Origin: Pseudomonadota bacterium | GTDB taxonomy: Bacteria > Pseudomonadota > Alphaproteobacteria > Caulobacterales > Caulobacteraceae | Reading direction: 5' to 3' | DNA length: 64,000 bases | Assembly (NCBI GenBank): GCA_023434265.1 | Contig: JAEYTA010000202.1 | Location: 26,646-90,645 of the forward strand | Program-made: the position numbers and the translations under genes | The notes under the pieces: generated by a model | What the model was told of the DNA's origin: nothing | What the model saw: the letters and a program-made list of their open reading frames with translations, nothing else | Database searches by the model: none | Part shown: in pieces, positions 30,629-41,495 of the stretch | Position numbering within the stretch: the stretch's first letter is position 1 | Layout: every line of letters begins with the position of its first letter

Positions 30629-31578
30629 CCGCGGCGGCGCCCGAAGGGCAGGATTGCGGACGGTGCGGAGTTCCACTGCAGGGACGCTGGTGTCACGACT
30701 GCGGCCACGACAGCCGGCCGCGGGCGCGCTCGGCCCGGGACCTGTTGGAGGACCTCCTCGACAACGTCTTCTCCTTCACCGCGGCCGTGCCGGCGACGGC
30801 GAAGGCGCTGCTGCTCCGCCCGTCGCTGATCCCGCGCGCCCAGATGGCCGGCGACAGCCGCATCCTGTCGCCGATGAAGCTGTACCTGACCGCGTCGCTG
30901 GTCTTCTTCCTGTTTCTCGGCCTGTCCGGCGTGACCATCTTCCAGATTCACGTCGAGCGCACCGGAGAGCCCCACGTGGCCTTCGTCGGCGACAGCTACG
31001 AGGCGTCGGGCTTCCGGCTGGTCGACAACTGGTTGCGGCCGGCCAGCACCCATGAACCCGATCCGGCGGTGATCGCGGCCTTCGACCGCGCGCTGGCGAC
31101 ACCCGAGGCGCGGGCCGACGAGGTCGGCTCGGCGTTGTTCCGCTGGGCCCGCGTCGCCGCCTTCGACCCGACGACGGTCAACGAGCGCATCGCGACCTGG
31201 GCCCCGCGCGCCCTGTGGCTGCTCATGCCGCTCCACGCCCTGCTGCTGTGGGGCCTTTACGCGCGCGGCCGCCTGCTGGTTGAACACCTGATCGTCGCCC
31301 TGTGGGCCCACGCGGTGCTGTTTCTGGCGCTGGTCGTCGGCGCGCTGTGGAACCTGACCGGGCTCGAGCGCGGTTTGGGCGTAGCCCTGCTGGTCTATCA
31401 GGCCTATCTGACGACCGGCCTGAAGGGCTTCTACGGCTCCTCGTGGCCATGGGCGTTAGCCAAGGCGCTCGTGCACACCCTGGCCTACATAGGCCTGATC
31501 TGGCTTCCCCTGACCGCGGGTTTCTTCCTGTGGCAGGGGCTGGAAATGCTACCTGCCGCGTACTGGCAACAGGATTGA
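30625..31578 (+). CDS. Zinc-ribbon membrane protein, DUF3667-like (second of a tandem pair)
   Basis: 317 residues and clearly a paralogue of the preceding protein: CGRCGVPLQGRWCHDCG ribbon, SPMKLYLTASLVFFLFL first helix, then ALWLLMPLHALLLWGLY and VEHLIVALWAHAVLF matching the first copy in order and spacing. The two are diverged, so the duplication is old. It starts in an ATGA overlap with copy one and ends 3 bases before lpd. Function unknown. Confidence 0.75.
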   Translation: MTAAAPEGQDCGRCGVPLQGRWCHDCGHDSRPRARSARDLLEDLLDNVFSFTAAVPATAKALLLRPSLIPRAQMAGDSRILSPMKLYLTASLVFFLFLGLSGVTIFQIHVERTGEPHVAFVGDSYEASGFRLVDNWLRPASTHEPDPAVIAAFDRALATPEARADEVGSALFRWARVAAFDPTTVNERIATWAPRALWLLMPLHALLLWGLYARGRLLVEHLIVALWAHAVLFLALVVGALWNLTGLERGLGVALLVYQAYLTTGLKGFYGSSWPWALAKALVHTLAYIGLIWLPLTAGFFLWQGLEMLPAAYWQQD

Positions 31579-31581
31579 GAC

Positions 31582-32985
31582 ATGGCTGAATTCGACCTCA
31601 TCGTGATCGGCTCGGGCCCGGGCGGCTACGTCGCCGCCATCCGCGCCTCGCAACTCGGCCAGAAGGTCGCCATCGTGGAGCGGGAGAACCTCGGCGGCAT
31701 CTGCCTGAACTGGGGCTGCATCCCGACCAAGGCGTTGCTCAAGTCGGGCGAGAAGTACGAGAGCCTGTCGCACCTGAAGGACTACGGCCTGTCCGCCGAG
31801 AAGGTCGGTTTCGACTTCGACGCCATCATCCAGCGCTCGCGCGGGGTCGCGGCCCAGATGAACAAGGGCGTGGCCTTCCTGATGAAGAAGCACAAGGTCG
31901 AGGTGATCGAGGGCTCGGCGAAGCTGGAGAAGGGCAGGGATGCGCCGAAGGTGGTGGTGGCCCTGAAGGCCGGCGGCTCGCGCACGGTCGAGGCCAGGGC
32001 GGTGATGCTGGCGGTCGGCGCGCGGGCCCGGGCCCTTCCCCAGATCGGGCTCGAGGCCGACGGCGACCGCATCTGGGCCTACCGCGAGGCCTTGGCGCCG
32101 AAGCGGCTGCCGAAGTCGTTCGTGGTCATCGGTTCAGGCGCCATCGGCCTGGAATTCGCCAGCTTCTACCGCGCCTTGGGAGCGGACGTTACGGTCGTGG
32201 AAGCGGTCGACCGGATCATGCCGGTCGAGGACGAGGAGGTCTCCAAGGCGGCCCAGAAGGCGTTCGAGAAGCGCGGCATCAAGTTCCGGGTCGGGGCCAA
32301 GGTCACGAAGGTGTCGAAGGGCGGGCAGGGGGTGCAGATCGCCATCGAGGCCGGCGGCAGGGCCGAAACCCTCGAGGGCGAGGTGTGCATCTCGGCGGTC
32401 GGCATCGCCGCCAACACCGACGGCATCGGGCTGGAGGCCCTCGGCGTCGAGATGGACCGGGGTCACATCAGGACGGGCGCGCACGGCGAGACCAACGTCA
32501 AGGGCCTGTACGCCATCGGCGACTGCGCCGGCGCGCCGTGGCTGGCGCACAAGGCCAGCCACGAAGGCATCCACGCCGCCGAGCACATCGCCGGCTTCAG
32601 GACGCCGAACATCAACTCGCCGATCGCCGGCTGCACCTACACCCAGCCGCAGGTGGCCTCGGTCGGGGTCACGGAGCAGGCGGCGAAGGCCGCGGGCCGC
32701 GAGATCAAGGTCGGCCGCTTCCCGTTCCGGGTGAATGGCAAGGCCGTGGCCGCCGGCGAGGTCGAGGGTTTCGTCAAGACCATCTTCGACGCGAAGACCG
32801 GCGCCCTCATCGGCGCCCACATGATCGGCGCGGAAGTCACGGAAATGATTCAGGGTTACGTCACCGCCATCACCATGGAGGCGACCGAGGAGGACATGCA
32901 CGGCATCGTCTATCCGCACCCGACGATGAGCGAGGCCATGCACGAGGCGTCGCTCGACGCCTGGCAGCGGGTGCTGCACATCTGA
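31582..32985 (+). CDS. lpd: Dihydrolipoyl dehydrogenase (E3)
   Basis: 467 residues. The FAD motif GSGPGGYVAAIRA, redox-active disulfide C41/C46 in GGICLNWGCIPTK, the NAD motif IGSGAIGLEFASFY, FAD segment GLYAIGDCAGAPWLAHKA and catalytic HPTMSEAMHEA near the C-terminus are all present. It reoxidises the lipoyl groups of the PDH complex. It is the last gene of the operon and converges with a crystallin-like gene. Confidence 0.97.
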   Translation: MAEFDLIVIGSGPGGYVAAIRASQLGQKVAIVERENLGGICLNWGCIPTKALLKSGEKYESLSHLKDYGLSAEKVGFDFDAIIQRSRGVAAQMNKGVAFLMKKHKVEVIEGSAKLEKGRDAPKVVVALKAGGSRTVEARAVMLAVGARARALPQIGLEADGDRIWAYREALAPKRLPKSFVVIGSGAIGLEFASFYRALGADVTVVEAVDRIMPVEDEEVSKAAQKAFEKRGIKFRVGAKVTKVSKGGQGVQIAIEAGGRAETLEGEVCISAVGIAANTDGIGLEALGVEMDRGHIRTGAHGETNVKGLYAIGDCAGAPWLAHKASHEGIHAAEHIAGFRTPNINSPIAGCTYTQPQVASVGVTEQAAKAAGREIKVGRFPFRVNGKAVAAGEVEGFVKTIFDAKTGALIGAHMIGAEVTEMIQGYVTAITMEATEEDMHGIVYPHPTMSEAMHEASLDAWQRVLHI

Positions 32986-32992
32986 CGGGCGG

Positions 32993-33325
32993 TCAGCCCT
33001 TCGGCGAAGCCGTCACCGGGCGGGCGCTCTGGGTGTATTCGACCGCCGAGGGGATCGAGCGCTCGCTGGCCTCGTAGATCACGCAGCGGCCACGGTAGTT
33101 GCGGCGGGCGCAGAGCTCCCACCCGCCGCGCTGCACGCGAATGGAGCGGATCGGCCACTGCAGGTCGAGATCGGGACGGGGGCCGGTCAGGGTGACGGAC
33201 GGGCCGCGAAAGCCGATGTCGCGGTAGATGATGGCCAGCGGCTCGTCCGGCGGCGGCGCGCCCGCCGTCGTCGTCAGGGCCGCGGCAAGCACGGCCGCGA
33301 GCGGAAGGAGGAAGCATCGGTGCAT
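32993..33325 (-). CDS. Secreted beta/gamma-crystallin-like small protein
   Basis: 110 residues. A signal peptide (MHRCFLLPLAAVLAAALTTTAGA) precedes a single beta/gamma-crystallin-like Greek-key region: IIYRDIGFRGPSVTL and WELCARRNYRGRCVIYE, with two cysteines likely forming a disulfide. Such small periplasmic proteins are common in Caulobacterales and have no assigned role. Upstream (33326-33451) is the most AT-rich stretch nearby, likely its promoter region. Confidence 0.75.
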   Translation of the reverse strand: MHRCFLLPLAAVLAAALTTTAGAPPPDEPLAIIYRDIGFRGPSVTLTGPRPDLDLQWPIRSIRVQRGGWELCARRNYRGRCVIYEASERSIPSAVEYTQSARPVTASPKG

Positions 33326-33451
33326 GCGAAATCTCCCGGAGCGGGGGCTGGGATACGCAACGGCCGATGATAGCGCAGCCGCCCCGTGCGGGCTATACCG
33401 CGAAGCGTCTAAGACATATTATGCGAAATCGTTGACCGGGCCCGGCGGGGC

Positions 33452-34321
33452 TCAGCGCTTCGGCGGCCGCTGCTGAAGGCGCGCCGCCAGGCTGGACGTG
33501 TCCCAGCGGGCGCCGCCCATGCTCTGGACCTCGGAATAAAACTGGTCGACCAGGGCGGTCACGGCCAGATGACTGCCATTGGCGCGCGCCTCGTCGAGAA
33601 CGAGGCCGAGGTCCTTGCGCATCCAGTCGACGGCGAAGCCGAAGTCGAACTCGCCACGGGCCATCGTCTTCCAGCGGTTGTCCATCTGCCAGGACTGGGC
33701 CGCGCCCTGGGAGACGGCCTCATAGACGGCGTCGGTGTCGAGTCCGGCCACCTGGGCGAAATGCACGGCCTCGGCCAGCCCCTGGACGACGCCGGCGATG
33801 CAGATCTGGTTGACCATCTTGGTCAGCTGGCCGGATCCGGCGGGCCCCATGTGCCGGATCGCCTTGGCGTAGGCGCGCAGCGCCGGCTCGGCGCGTTCCA
33901 GCGCCGCGGCGTCGCCGCCGGCCATGACGCTGAGCTGGCCTTTTTCGGCGCCGGCCTGTCCACCGGAGACGGGCGCATCGACGAAGGCGGCGCCCCGCTG
34001 CGCGGCCAGCGCCGCCATCTCGCGCGCCACCCTCGCCGAGGTGGTGGTGTGGTCGACGACCACGGCTCCGCTGTCGAGATGCGGCAGGGCCTCCGTCGCC
34101 ACCTGGCGGACATCGTCGTCGTCGCCGACGCAGAGGATGAACAGATCGGCGCCGGCCACGGCCTCGGCCACGGTCGAGGCGAAGCGGCCGCCGGAGGCCT
34201 CGGCCCAGGCCCGCGCCTTGTCCGGCGAGCGGTTGAAGCCGGCGACCTCGTGTCCCGCCCGCACCAGATGGCGGGCCATGGGCGCGCCCATGACGCCGAG
34301 CCCCGCGAAGCCGATCCTCAT
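33452..34321 (-). CDS. NAD(P)-dependent beta-hydroxyacid dehydrogenase (3-hydroxyisobutyrate dehydrogenase family)
   Basis: 289 residues. N-terminal Rossmann motif GFAGLGVMGAPMARHLVRAGH, then FVDAPVSGGQAGAEKGQL and GSGQLTKMVNQI with the catalytic lysine of the family. It oxidises a 3-hydroxy acid such as 3-hydroxyisobutyrate, tartronate semialdehyde or a close relative; the exact substrate cannot be fixed. The ATG at 34319-34321 overlaps the stop of the flavin reductase gene, and a longer in-frame start would only run through that gene. Confidence 0.87.
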   Translation of the reverse strand: MRIGFAGLGVMGAPMARHLVRAGHEVAGFNRSPDKARAWAEASGGRFASTVAEAVAGADLFILCVGDDDDVRQVATEALPHLDSGAVVVDHTTTSARVAREMAALAAQRGAAFVDAPVSGGQAGAEKGQLSVMAGGDAAALERAEPALRAYAKAIRHMGPAGSGQLTKMVNQICIAGVVQGLAEAVHFAQVAGLDTDAVYEAVSQGAAQSWQMDNRWKTMARGEFDFGFAVDWMRKDLGLVLDEARANGSHLAVTALVDQFYSEVQSMGGARWDTSSLAARLQQRPPKR

Positions 34322-34821
34322 CGTCCGTCCTCCAGTTGTCCGTAGCGGCCGCGCCAGAAGGTCAGGGCGTCGCCCTCCGCTGCCGAGAAGGCCTCGACGC
34401 GGCCGACGATGATCATGTGGTCGCCCATCTGGATGCGTTCGTGGGCGGCGCATTCGAAGCGGGCCAGCGCCTCCGGGAGGCACGGCGGCCCCTCCCCGCG
34501 ACGTTCGAACTCGCCCTCGGCCAGCAGGGCCACGCCACGGGCGAAGCGCGCCGCCTTGGCCTGGTCCAGCGCCGGCAGGACGTGCACCGCGAACCGGTCG
34601 GCGGCGGCGAAGGCCGGCCACCGTTCGGAGCGCTCGTCGAGGCACCACAGGATCAGGCGCGGATCGAGCGACACCGAGGTGAAGGAGTTGACGGTCAGGC
34701 CCAGCGGCCCCTGCGCGCTGTCCGCCGTGACGACGCAGACGCCGGTGGCGAAGGCGCCGAGCGCCCGGCGGTAGGCCAGGGTTTCGGCGGACGGGTGCTC
34801 TGGCGGCGGTTCGAGGGTCAC
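34318..34821 (-). CDS. Flavin reductase family protein (HpaC-like)
   Basis: 167 residues with the FMN-binding split barrel. YRRALGAFATGVCVVTA opens the fold and GPLGLTVNSFTSVSLDPRLILWCLD carries the flavin-contacting serines; GDHMIIVGRVEAF lies near the end. It would supply reduced flavin to a partner monooxygenase, or act alone as an oxidoreductase. It overlaps the beta-hydroxyacid dehydrogenase gene in ATGA. No monooxygenase gene lies beside it. Confidence 0.87.
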   Translation of the reverse strand: MTLEPPPEHPSAETLAYRRALGAFATGVCVVTADSAQGPLGLTVNSFTSVSLDPRLILWCLDERSERWPAFAAADRFAVHVLPALDQAKAARFARGVALLAEGEFERRGEGPPCLPEALARFECAAHERIQMGDHMIIVGRVEAFSAAEGDALTFWRGRYGQLEDGR

Positions 34822-34932
34822 GCCCCCGACCTACGGTCCCCCGCCCGCCGGGGCAAGCCGGACATGGGAAACGTCGCCTTAACGCCTCGCCGTCCAGGAT
34901 CGGGACAGTATCCGCGCGAAGGCCCCTGCCCC

Positions 34933-35835
34933 ATGTCCATGAGCGATCGGCCGATCCTCATCAAGAAGGTCAAGAAGGTCGCAGGGCACGGCCATCACGG
35001 CGGTGCCTGGAAGGTGGCCTACGCCGACTTCGTGACGGCGATGATGGCCTTCTTCCTGCTGATGTGGCTGATCAACACGACCGATCCGGAGCAGAAGCGG
35101 GGCATCGCGGAGTATTTCGCGCCGGCCAGCGTGTCGGAGTCGACGTCCGGTTCCGGCGGCATCCTCGGCGGCACCTCGCTCGGCGACGACGGCTCCAAGG
35201 GCTCGGGCTCGATGTCCGTCATCACCCAGCTGGCCCCCGAGGCGCCGGAGGACGCGCCGCAGGAGGCCGGGCAGAACTCCAACCTCGCCGCCGCCAGCGA
35301 GGCCGAGCTGCGCGACGAGATCGCCCGGCGCGAAGCCGCCGACTTCGCCTCGGCCGCCGAATCGTTGCGCCAGGCGATGCAGTCGATGCCGGAACTGGCC
35401 GAGCTGTCGAAACAGCTGATCATCGACCAGACGCCCGAGGGACTGCGCATCCAGCTGGTCGACCAGGAAGGCCGGTCGATGTTCGAGACCAACTCGGCCC
35501 GGCCCAATCCGCGCGCCCAGCTGCTGCTGCGGGCCATCTCGCGGGTGATCAACCAGCTGCCGAACCGCATCTCCATCACCGGCCACACCTCGGCGGCGCC
35601 GGGGTCGAACCGGGCCAGCGGTCCGAACGACTGGAACCTGTCCTCGGCGCGGGCCAACGCCTCGCGGCTGGTCCTGCAGGGCGCGGGCGTCGATCCGGAC
35701 CGGGTCTACCAGGTCTCGGGCAAGGCGGGGTCGGACCCGCTGTATCCGGACGACCCGACGCTGGCGGGCAACCGCCGGATCGCCATCGTGCTGCTGCGCG
35801 AGGCGCCGGTGCTGCCCACGGACACCAGCCTGTGA
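34933..35835 (+). CDS. motB: Flagellar motor stator protein MotB
   Basis: 300 residues. A short basic N-terminus is followed by a single membrane helix with the proton-binding aspartate D32 (WKVAYADFVTAMMAFFLLMWL). A periplasmic plug/linker rich in Ser/Gly and Glu comes next, then an OmpA-like peptidoglycan-binding domain (RISITGHTSAA, NLSSARANASR). The motA gene is not adjacent, which is also so in Caulobacter. The upstream gap holds one TTAAC half-site resembling a CtrA half-box, too weak to call. Confidence 0.92.
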   Translation: MSMSDRPILIKKVKKVAGHGHHGGAWKVAYADFVTAMMAFFLLMWLINTTDPEQKRGIAEYFAPASVSESTSGSGGILGGTSLGDDGSKGSGSMSVITQLAPEAPEDAPQEAGQNSNLAAASEAELRDEIARREAADFASAAESLRQAMQSMPELAELSKQLIIDQTPEGLRIQLVDQEGRSMFETNSARPNPRAQLLLRAISRVINQLPNRISITGHTSAAPGSNRASGPNDWNLSSARANASRLVLQGAGVDPDRVYQVSGKAGSDPLYPDDPTLAGNRRIAIVLLREAPVLPTDTSL

Positions 35836-35947
35836 GCCGCCGCCCGGCCAGCGACGGTCGGGCTTGCGCGGCGGCGCGGCGCGGTTCCACATACGGATAT
35901 GTGCAAGTCGCCGGATTTCGGGCGGAATTGGGTGGCGAGGTGAGGCC

Positions 35948-36682
35948 GTGACCCGCTTCGTCCCGCATCGCCAGCTGCGCTTCTACATGACCTCGGTCGC
36001 CCCCTGTCCCTACCTGCCCGGTCAGACGGAGCGGAAGGTGTTCGCCAACCTGCCCTTCTCCGACGGGGCGCACGTCAACGACGAGCTGACCCAGGCGGGG
36101 TTCCGGCGCAGCCAGAACATCGCCTACCGCCCCGCCTGCGAGGCCTGCGACGCCTGCGTGTCGGTGCGCATCCCGGTGGCCGGCTTCGGCTTTTCGCGCT
36201 CGCAGCGGCGGGTGCTGGCGCGCAACGAGGACCTGAGTCGCGACCTGGTCGAGGCGGAGGCGACGACCGAGCAGTTCGACCTGCTGCGCCGCTATCTGCT
36301 GGCCCGGCATCCGGGCGGGGGGATGAGCGGCATGGGCTGGCTCGACTATGTGGCCATGGTCGAGGACACGGCAGTTCGGACCCACCTGATCGAGTACCGC
36401 ATGCCCTCGCCCGACGGCGGGCCGGGCGACCTGGTCGGCGTGTGCCTGACCGACCTGCTCTCGGACGGGCTGTCGATGGTCTACAGCTTCTTCGACCCGA
36501 CGCTGGAGGCGCGCAGCCCGGGGCGGTTCGCCATCCTCGACCACGTGCGGCAGGCCCAGGCGGTGGGGCTGCCCTATGTCTACCTCGGCTACTGGGTGCG
36601 GGGCTCCGAGAAGATGGACTACAAGGCCGCCTTCCGGCCGATGGAGCAGCTGACCCGGCTGGGCTGGGAGCCGCTGGTCTAG
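35948..36682 (+). CDS. bpt: Leucyl/aspartyl-tRNA--protein transferase Bpt (arginyl-transferase-like)
   Basis: 244 residues. It transfers leucine to N-terminal Asp/Glu of proteins, marking them for degradation by the N-degron route. Features: PCPYLPGQTERKVF, the cysteine-rich ACEACDACVSVRIPV, and MDYKAAFRPMEQL at the end. I use the GTG at 35948, preceded by GAGGTGAGG; an in-frame upstream start at 35864 lacks conserved sequence. The stop overlaps the M48 peptidase stop by 4 bases, tail to tail. Confidence 0.9.
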   Translation: MTRFVPHRQLRFYMTSVAPCPYLPGQTERKVFANLPFSDGAHVNDELTQAGFRRSQNIAYRPACEACDACVSVRIPVAGFGFSRSQRRVLARNEDLSRDLVEAEATTEQFDLLRRYLLARHPGGGMSGMGWLDYVAMVEDTAVRTHLIEYRMPSPDGGPGDLVGVCLTDLLSDGLSMVYSFFDPTLEARSPGRFAILDHVRQAQAVGLPYVYLGYWVRGSEKMDYKAAFRPMEQLTRLGWEPLV

Positions 36683-37707
36683 CCGGCCGCCGGGACCGAG
36701 GTCGCCCGCCCCGCCGCCGCTTCCGCCGGCCCGGCCCATGGCCCCGGATCCCGGCCGCCGCCGAATTTCACAAGCGCTTCAATGCGTTTCGCGATCGGCG
36801 GGTGGGTGGCGAAGAGGCCCTCGAGGCCCCGGCCGTCGGGCTGGTTGTCGAGAAACATCTGCTGCACCTCGTCGGGGCCCTTCAGCGAGGAGCGGCCCTC
36901 GATCTTGCGCAGGGCCGAGATCATGGCGTCGGGGTTCTTGGTCAGTTCGACGGCGCCGGCGTCGGCGACGAACTCGCGGGTGCGCGACAGCATCATGCGG
37001 ATGACGACGGCCAGGGCCACGCCGACGGCGGCGAAGACGAGGCCGATGAGGATCAGCGGGCCGGCGTTGGAGTTCTTCGAGCGGCCCCGGCCGCCGGCGT
37101 AGAACAGGCCGCGGAAGACCAGCTCGGCCAGCACGCTGATGATGCCGGCGAAGATGGAGGCGATGACCATGGTGCGCACGTCCTTGTTGATGACGTGGGT
37201 CAGCTCGTGGGCGAGGACGGCCTCGACCTCGTCGCGGCTGAGGGTGTTCACCAGGCCGCGGGTGACGGTGACGCTGTAGCGGCCCTCGTGCAGGCCGGTG
37301 GCGAAGGCGTTGAGGCTGTCGCTCTCGATCATGCGCAGGGTCGGGGTGCGCATGCCGCGAGAGATGGCGAGGTTTTCCAGCAGGTTGTAGAGCTGCGGCT
37401 CAGACCGTCTCTCAACCTTCCGGGCGCCGGTGATGGCGTCGATGATGACCTGGTTGCCGAGGTAGGCGATGGCGAACCAGATCGCCGCCACGACCAGGGC
37501 CATGGGCACGGTCCAGCCCAGCCAGGAGGCGGCCAGCGCCATGTCGTCGCCCAGCCCCCGCCCCGTACCGGGCAGGAGGCCGAAGCCCATGAGGATCAGC
37601 TGCAGGCCGTAGAGGATGAAGACCAGCAGCACCGGGAAGCCGGCGAGCAGCAGCACGGAACGGGTGTTGTTCGCCCAGATGTGGGTCTGGAGCCCGACGG
37701 CGCCCAT
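36679..37707 (-). CDS. M48-family membrane metallopeptidase (HtpX-like)
   Basis: 342 residues. Two N-terminal helices (about 17-42 and 66-90), the zinc motif HELTH at 167-171, and two further helices around 180-240. The distal Glu region has FVADAGAVELTKNPDAM. It is related to HtpX but longer, and matches the group encoded beside lemA. The gene starts 7 bases after lemA, so the LemA-M48 pair forms a unit, a widespread association presumed to serve membrane protein quality control. Confidence 0.88.
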   Translation of the reverse strand: MGAVGLQTHIWANNTRSVLLLAGFPVLLVFILYGLQLILMGFGLLPGTGRGLGDDMALAASWLGWTVPMALVVAAIWFAIAYLGNQVIIDAITGARKVERRSEPQLYNLLENLAISRGMRTPTLRMIESDSLNAFATGLHEGRYSVTVTRGLVNTLSRDEVEAVLAHELTHVINKDVRTMVIASIFAGIISVLAELVFRGLFYAGGRGRSKNSNAGPLILIGLVFAAVGVALAVVIRMMLSRTREFVADAGAVELTKNPDAMISALRKIEGRSSLKGPDEVQQMFLDNQPDGRGLEGLFATHPPIAKRIEALVKFGGGRDPGPWAGPAEAAAGRATSVPAAG

Positions 37708-37714
37708 GGATCGA

Positions 37715-38302
37715 TCAGGCCTGGAAATTCACCGTCGGCGGGGCGGCGGTCATGGCGGCGCGGTCGGTCTCGCCCACGTCGAAGAAGGGCTTGTCCGAGC
37801 CGAAGCCGAACAGGCCGGCGAACAGCACGGTCGGGAACTGGCGGCGGGCGGCGTTGAACTCGGAGACCGCGTTGTTGAAGAAGCGGCGGGCGGCGGCGAG
37901 TTTGTTCTCGATGTCCGAGAGCTCGGTCTGCAACTGCTGGAAGTTGGTGTTGGCCTTGAGGTCCGGATAGGCCTCGGCGACCGCGAACAGGCGGCCCAGG
38001 GCGCCGGAGAGCATGTTCTCGGCCTCGACCCGTTCGTTGACGTTGTGGGCCCCGGCGGCGGCGGCGCGGGCGGCGGTGACGGCGTCGAGCGTGCCGCGCT
38101 CGTGGGCGGCGTAGCCCTTCACCGTCTCGACGAGGTTGGGGATCAGGTCCTGGCGCTGTTTCAACTGGACGTCGATGTCGGCGAACGACTGGTCGGCGCG
38201 CTGGTCCAGCGCCACGAGCCGGTTGTAGCCGCCGACGACGATGAAGCCGATCACGGCGACGATGACGACGATGACGATCAGGGTGATCATGTCAGTCTCC
38301 AC
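37715..38302 (-). CDS. LemA family protein
   Basis: 195 residues. One N-terminal membrane helix (MITLIVIVVIVAVIGFIVVGGYN) precedes the four-helix LemA domain with the signature DLIPNLVETVKGYAAHE and FNAARRQFPTVLFAGLFGF. Function unproven; usually paired with an M48 peptidase, as here. ATG at 38302 is preceded by GGAGACTGAC. Confidence 0.9.
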   Translation of the reverse strand: METDMITLIVIVVIVAVIGFIVVGGYNRLVALDQRADQSFADIDVQLKQRQDLIPNLVETVKGYAAHERGTLDAVTAARAAAAGAHNVNERVEAENMLSGALGRLFAVAEAYPDLKANTNFQQLQTELSDIENKLAAARRFFNNAVSEFNAARRQFPTVLFAGLFGFGSDKPFFDVGETDRAAMTAAPPTVNFQA

Positions 38303-38446
38303 AGCGGGGCGGAGGCCCCCTCCTCCCGACTATCGCCGGATATGGCCAAGGCGCGAAGTGAAATCGGAGTCAGGTCGGGGCGTGTGATCGGTCCGGTTCC
38401 GCGCCGCCCCCTCCACCATGCTGCGCCTGCGGCTCCGCATGGTCCC

Positions 38447-38546
38447 CCTCCCCATCTGCGATGGGGAGGTGAATGAAAGCCGCCCTCCTCTCACCGCTCC
38501 ACGAAGTGGGGAGGTGGATCGGCGGCGAAGCCGACGAGACGGAGGG
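38447..38546. repeat. Intergenic palindromic repeat element
   Basis: Between lemA and the parC stop. A perfect 10-base stem CCTCCCCATC (38447-38456) with GATGGGGAGG (38460-38469) is followed by a weaker CTCCAC-GAA-GTGGGG hairpin and then TCGGC-GGCGAA-GCCGA (38519-38534), ending in a GAGACGGAGGGGG tail. The composition resembles dispersed short palindromic repeats of Caulobacterales genomes. The 258-base gap otherwise holds no gene I can support. Confidence 0.55.
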
Positions 38547-38559
38547 GGCGGCGCGGAAA

Positions 38560-40761
<2,202 letters not shown>

Positions 40762-40794
40762 GAGGCTTCGAATCGGAAATCCAGCCCGGGAAGT

Positions 40795-41364
40795 CTAGTC
40801 GCCCGGGTCGAAGTGGCCGCGATTTTCGGCGGCCACATCGGCCACTTCGGCCACTTCCGGCGTCTCGTCCACAGCTTCGTCGTCCGACGGATCGGGGACG
40901 CGCATCATGTCGGCTCGCAGGAGGTCCGCCGCACTGTACGGATCCCGGCCGACGTCGTGCCGCTCGCCGAGCCGCATGGCCAGCTGAGCCACGCGCAGCC
41001 AGGCGGCGGATTCCCGCGGGCCGCCGAGAGCCGCGCTTTCCGCCGCGCGCCGAAAGGCGAAGTCGGCGAGGCCGCCCGCCTTGGGCGCGAACAGAAGCTC
41101 GTAGGCGTCCTCGCCGTTGAGGTCGTCGATGACGCCGAGTTCCGGCCGGCCGGGATCGAACCGCAGCCGTTCGAGCCGGCCGGCCGCGGGGTCGTCCACG
41201 CGTCGCCATCCTTCGTCGTGGGCGTGCCGACGAACGGAGCGAAGGGCCAGCCCGTAGCGCTCGGCCACGACGGCGGCGGAGGCGCCGGCTTCGTAGTCGG
41301 CGCGGGCGGCGGCCCAGGTCTCGGCGGAGCGGCGGGTATGGGGCGGAAGAGGTGCGTCTGTCAT
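40795..41364 (-). CDS. Helix-turn-helix protein of unknown function
   Basis: 189 residues. Residues about 13-53 form a helix-turn-helix (ETWAAARADYEAGASAAVVAERYGL..RSVRRHAHDEGW), similar to DNA-binding regions of small terminase subunits and Hin-type recombinases. The rest is charged, ending in an acidic tail (SDDEAVDETPEVAEVADVAAE). No phage genes are nearby. It lies between recO and parC and starts with ATG at 41364, downstream of a GANTC-centred palindrome (41423-41445). A DNA-binding regulator is likely, but unproven. Confidence 0.6.
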   Translation of the reverse strand: MTDAPLPPHTRRSAETWAAARADYEAGASAAVVAERYGLALRSVRRHAHDEGWRRVDDPAAGRLERLRFDPGRPELGVIDDLNGEDAYELLFAPKAGGLADFAFRRAAESAALGGPRESAAWLRVAQLAMRLGERHDVGRDPYSAADLLRADMMRVPDPSDDEAVDETPEVAEVADVAAENRGHFDPGD

Positions 41365-41400
41365 GGCCGCGATTATCCGGCCGCTCCGGACAGTGCCGGG

Positions 41401-41445
41401 GATTCGCGGATTTCAACGCCTCAAGTCGTGGAATCCACACGACTT
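41401..41445. promoter_or_regulatory. GANTC sites and palindrome in the recO/HTH gap
   Basis: Perfect inverted repeat AAGTCGTG (41423-41430), 7 bases, CACGACTT (41438-41445). The inner part, GTGGAATCCAC, is also a palindrome centred on GAATC (41431-41435). A second GANTC is at 41401-41405. The element is 59-81 bases upstream of the HTH gene start on the minus strand and 51 bases or more past the recO stop. It could be an operator for the HTH gene or a recO hairpin lacking a U-run. Confidence 0.45.
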
Positions 41446-41495
41446 CGTCTCGCCAGCGGGGCGGGGAGTTAATGAAAGGCGGCACCGGCGAGGCG

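Noticed and set aside
34822..34932. CtrA binding site upstream of motB
   Set aside because: Only one TTAAC half-site is seen; the second half at 7-base spacing is missing.
40795..41364. HTH protein as a phage small terminase subunit
   Set aside because: The helix-turn-helix is reminiscent, but there are no phage genes, integrase or att-like repeats nearby, and the neighbours parC and recO are core genes.
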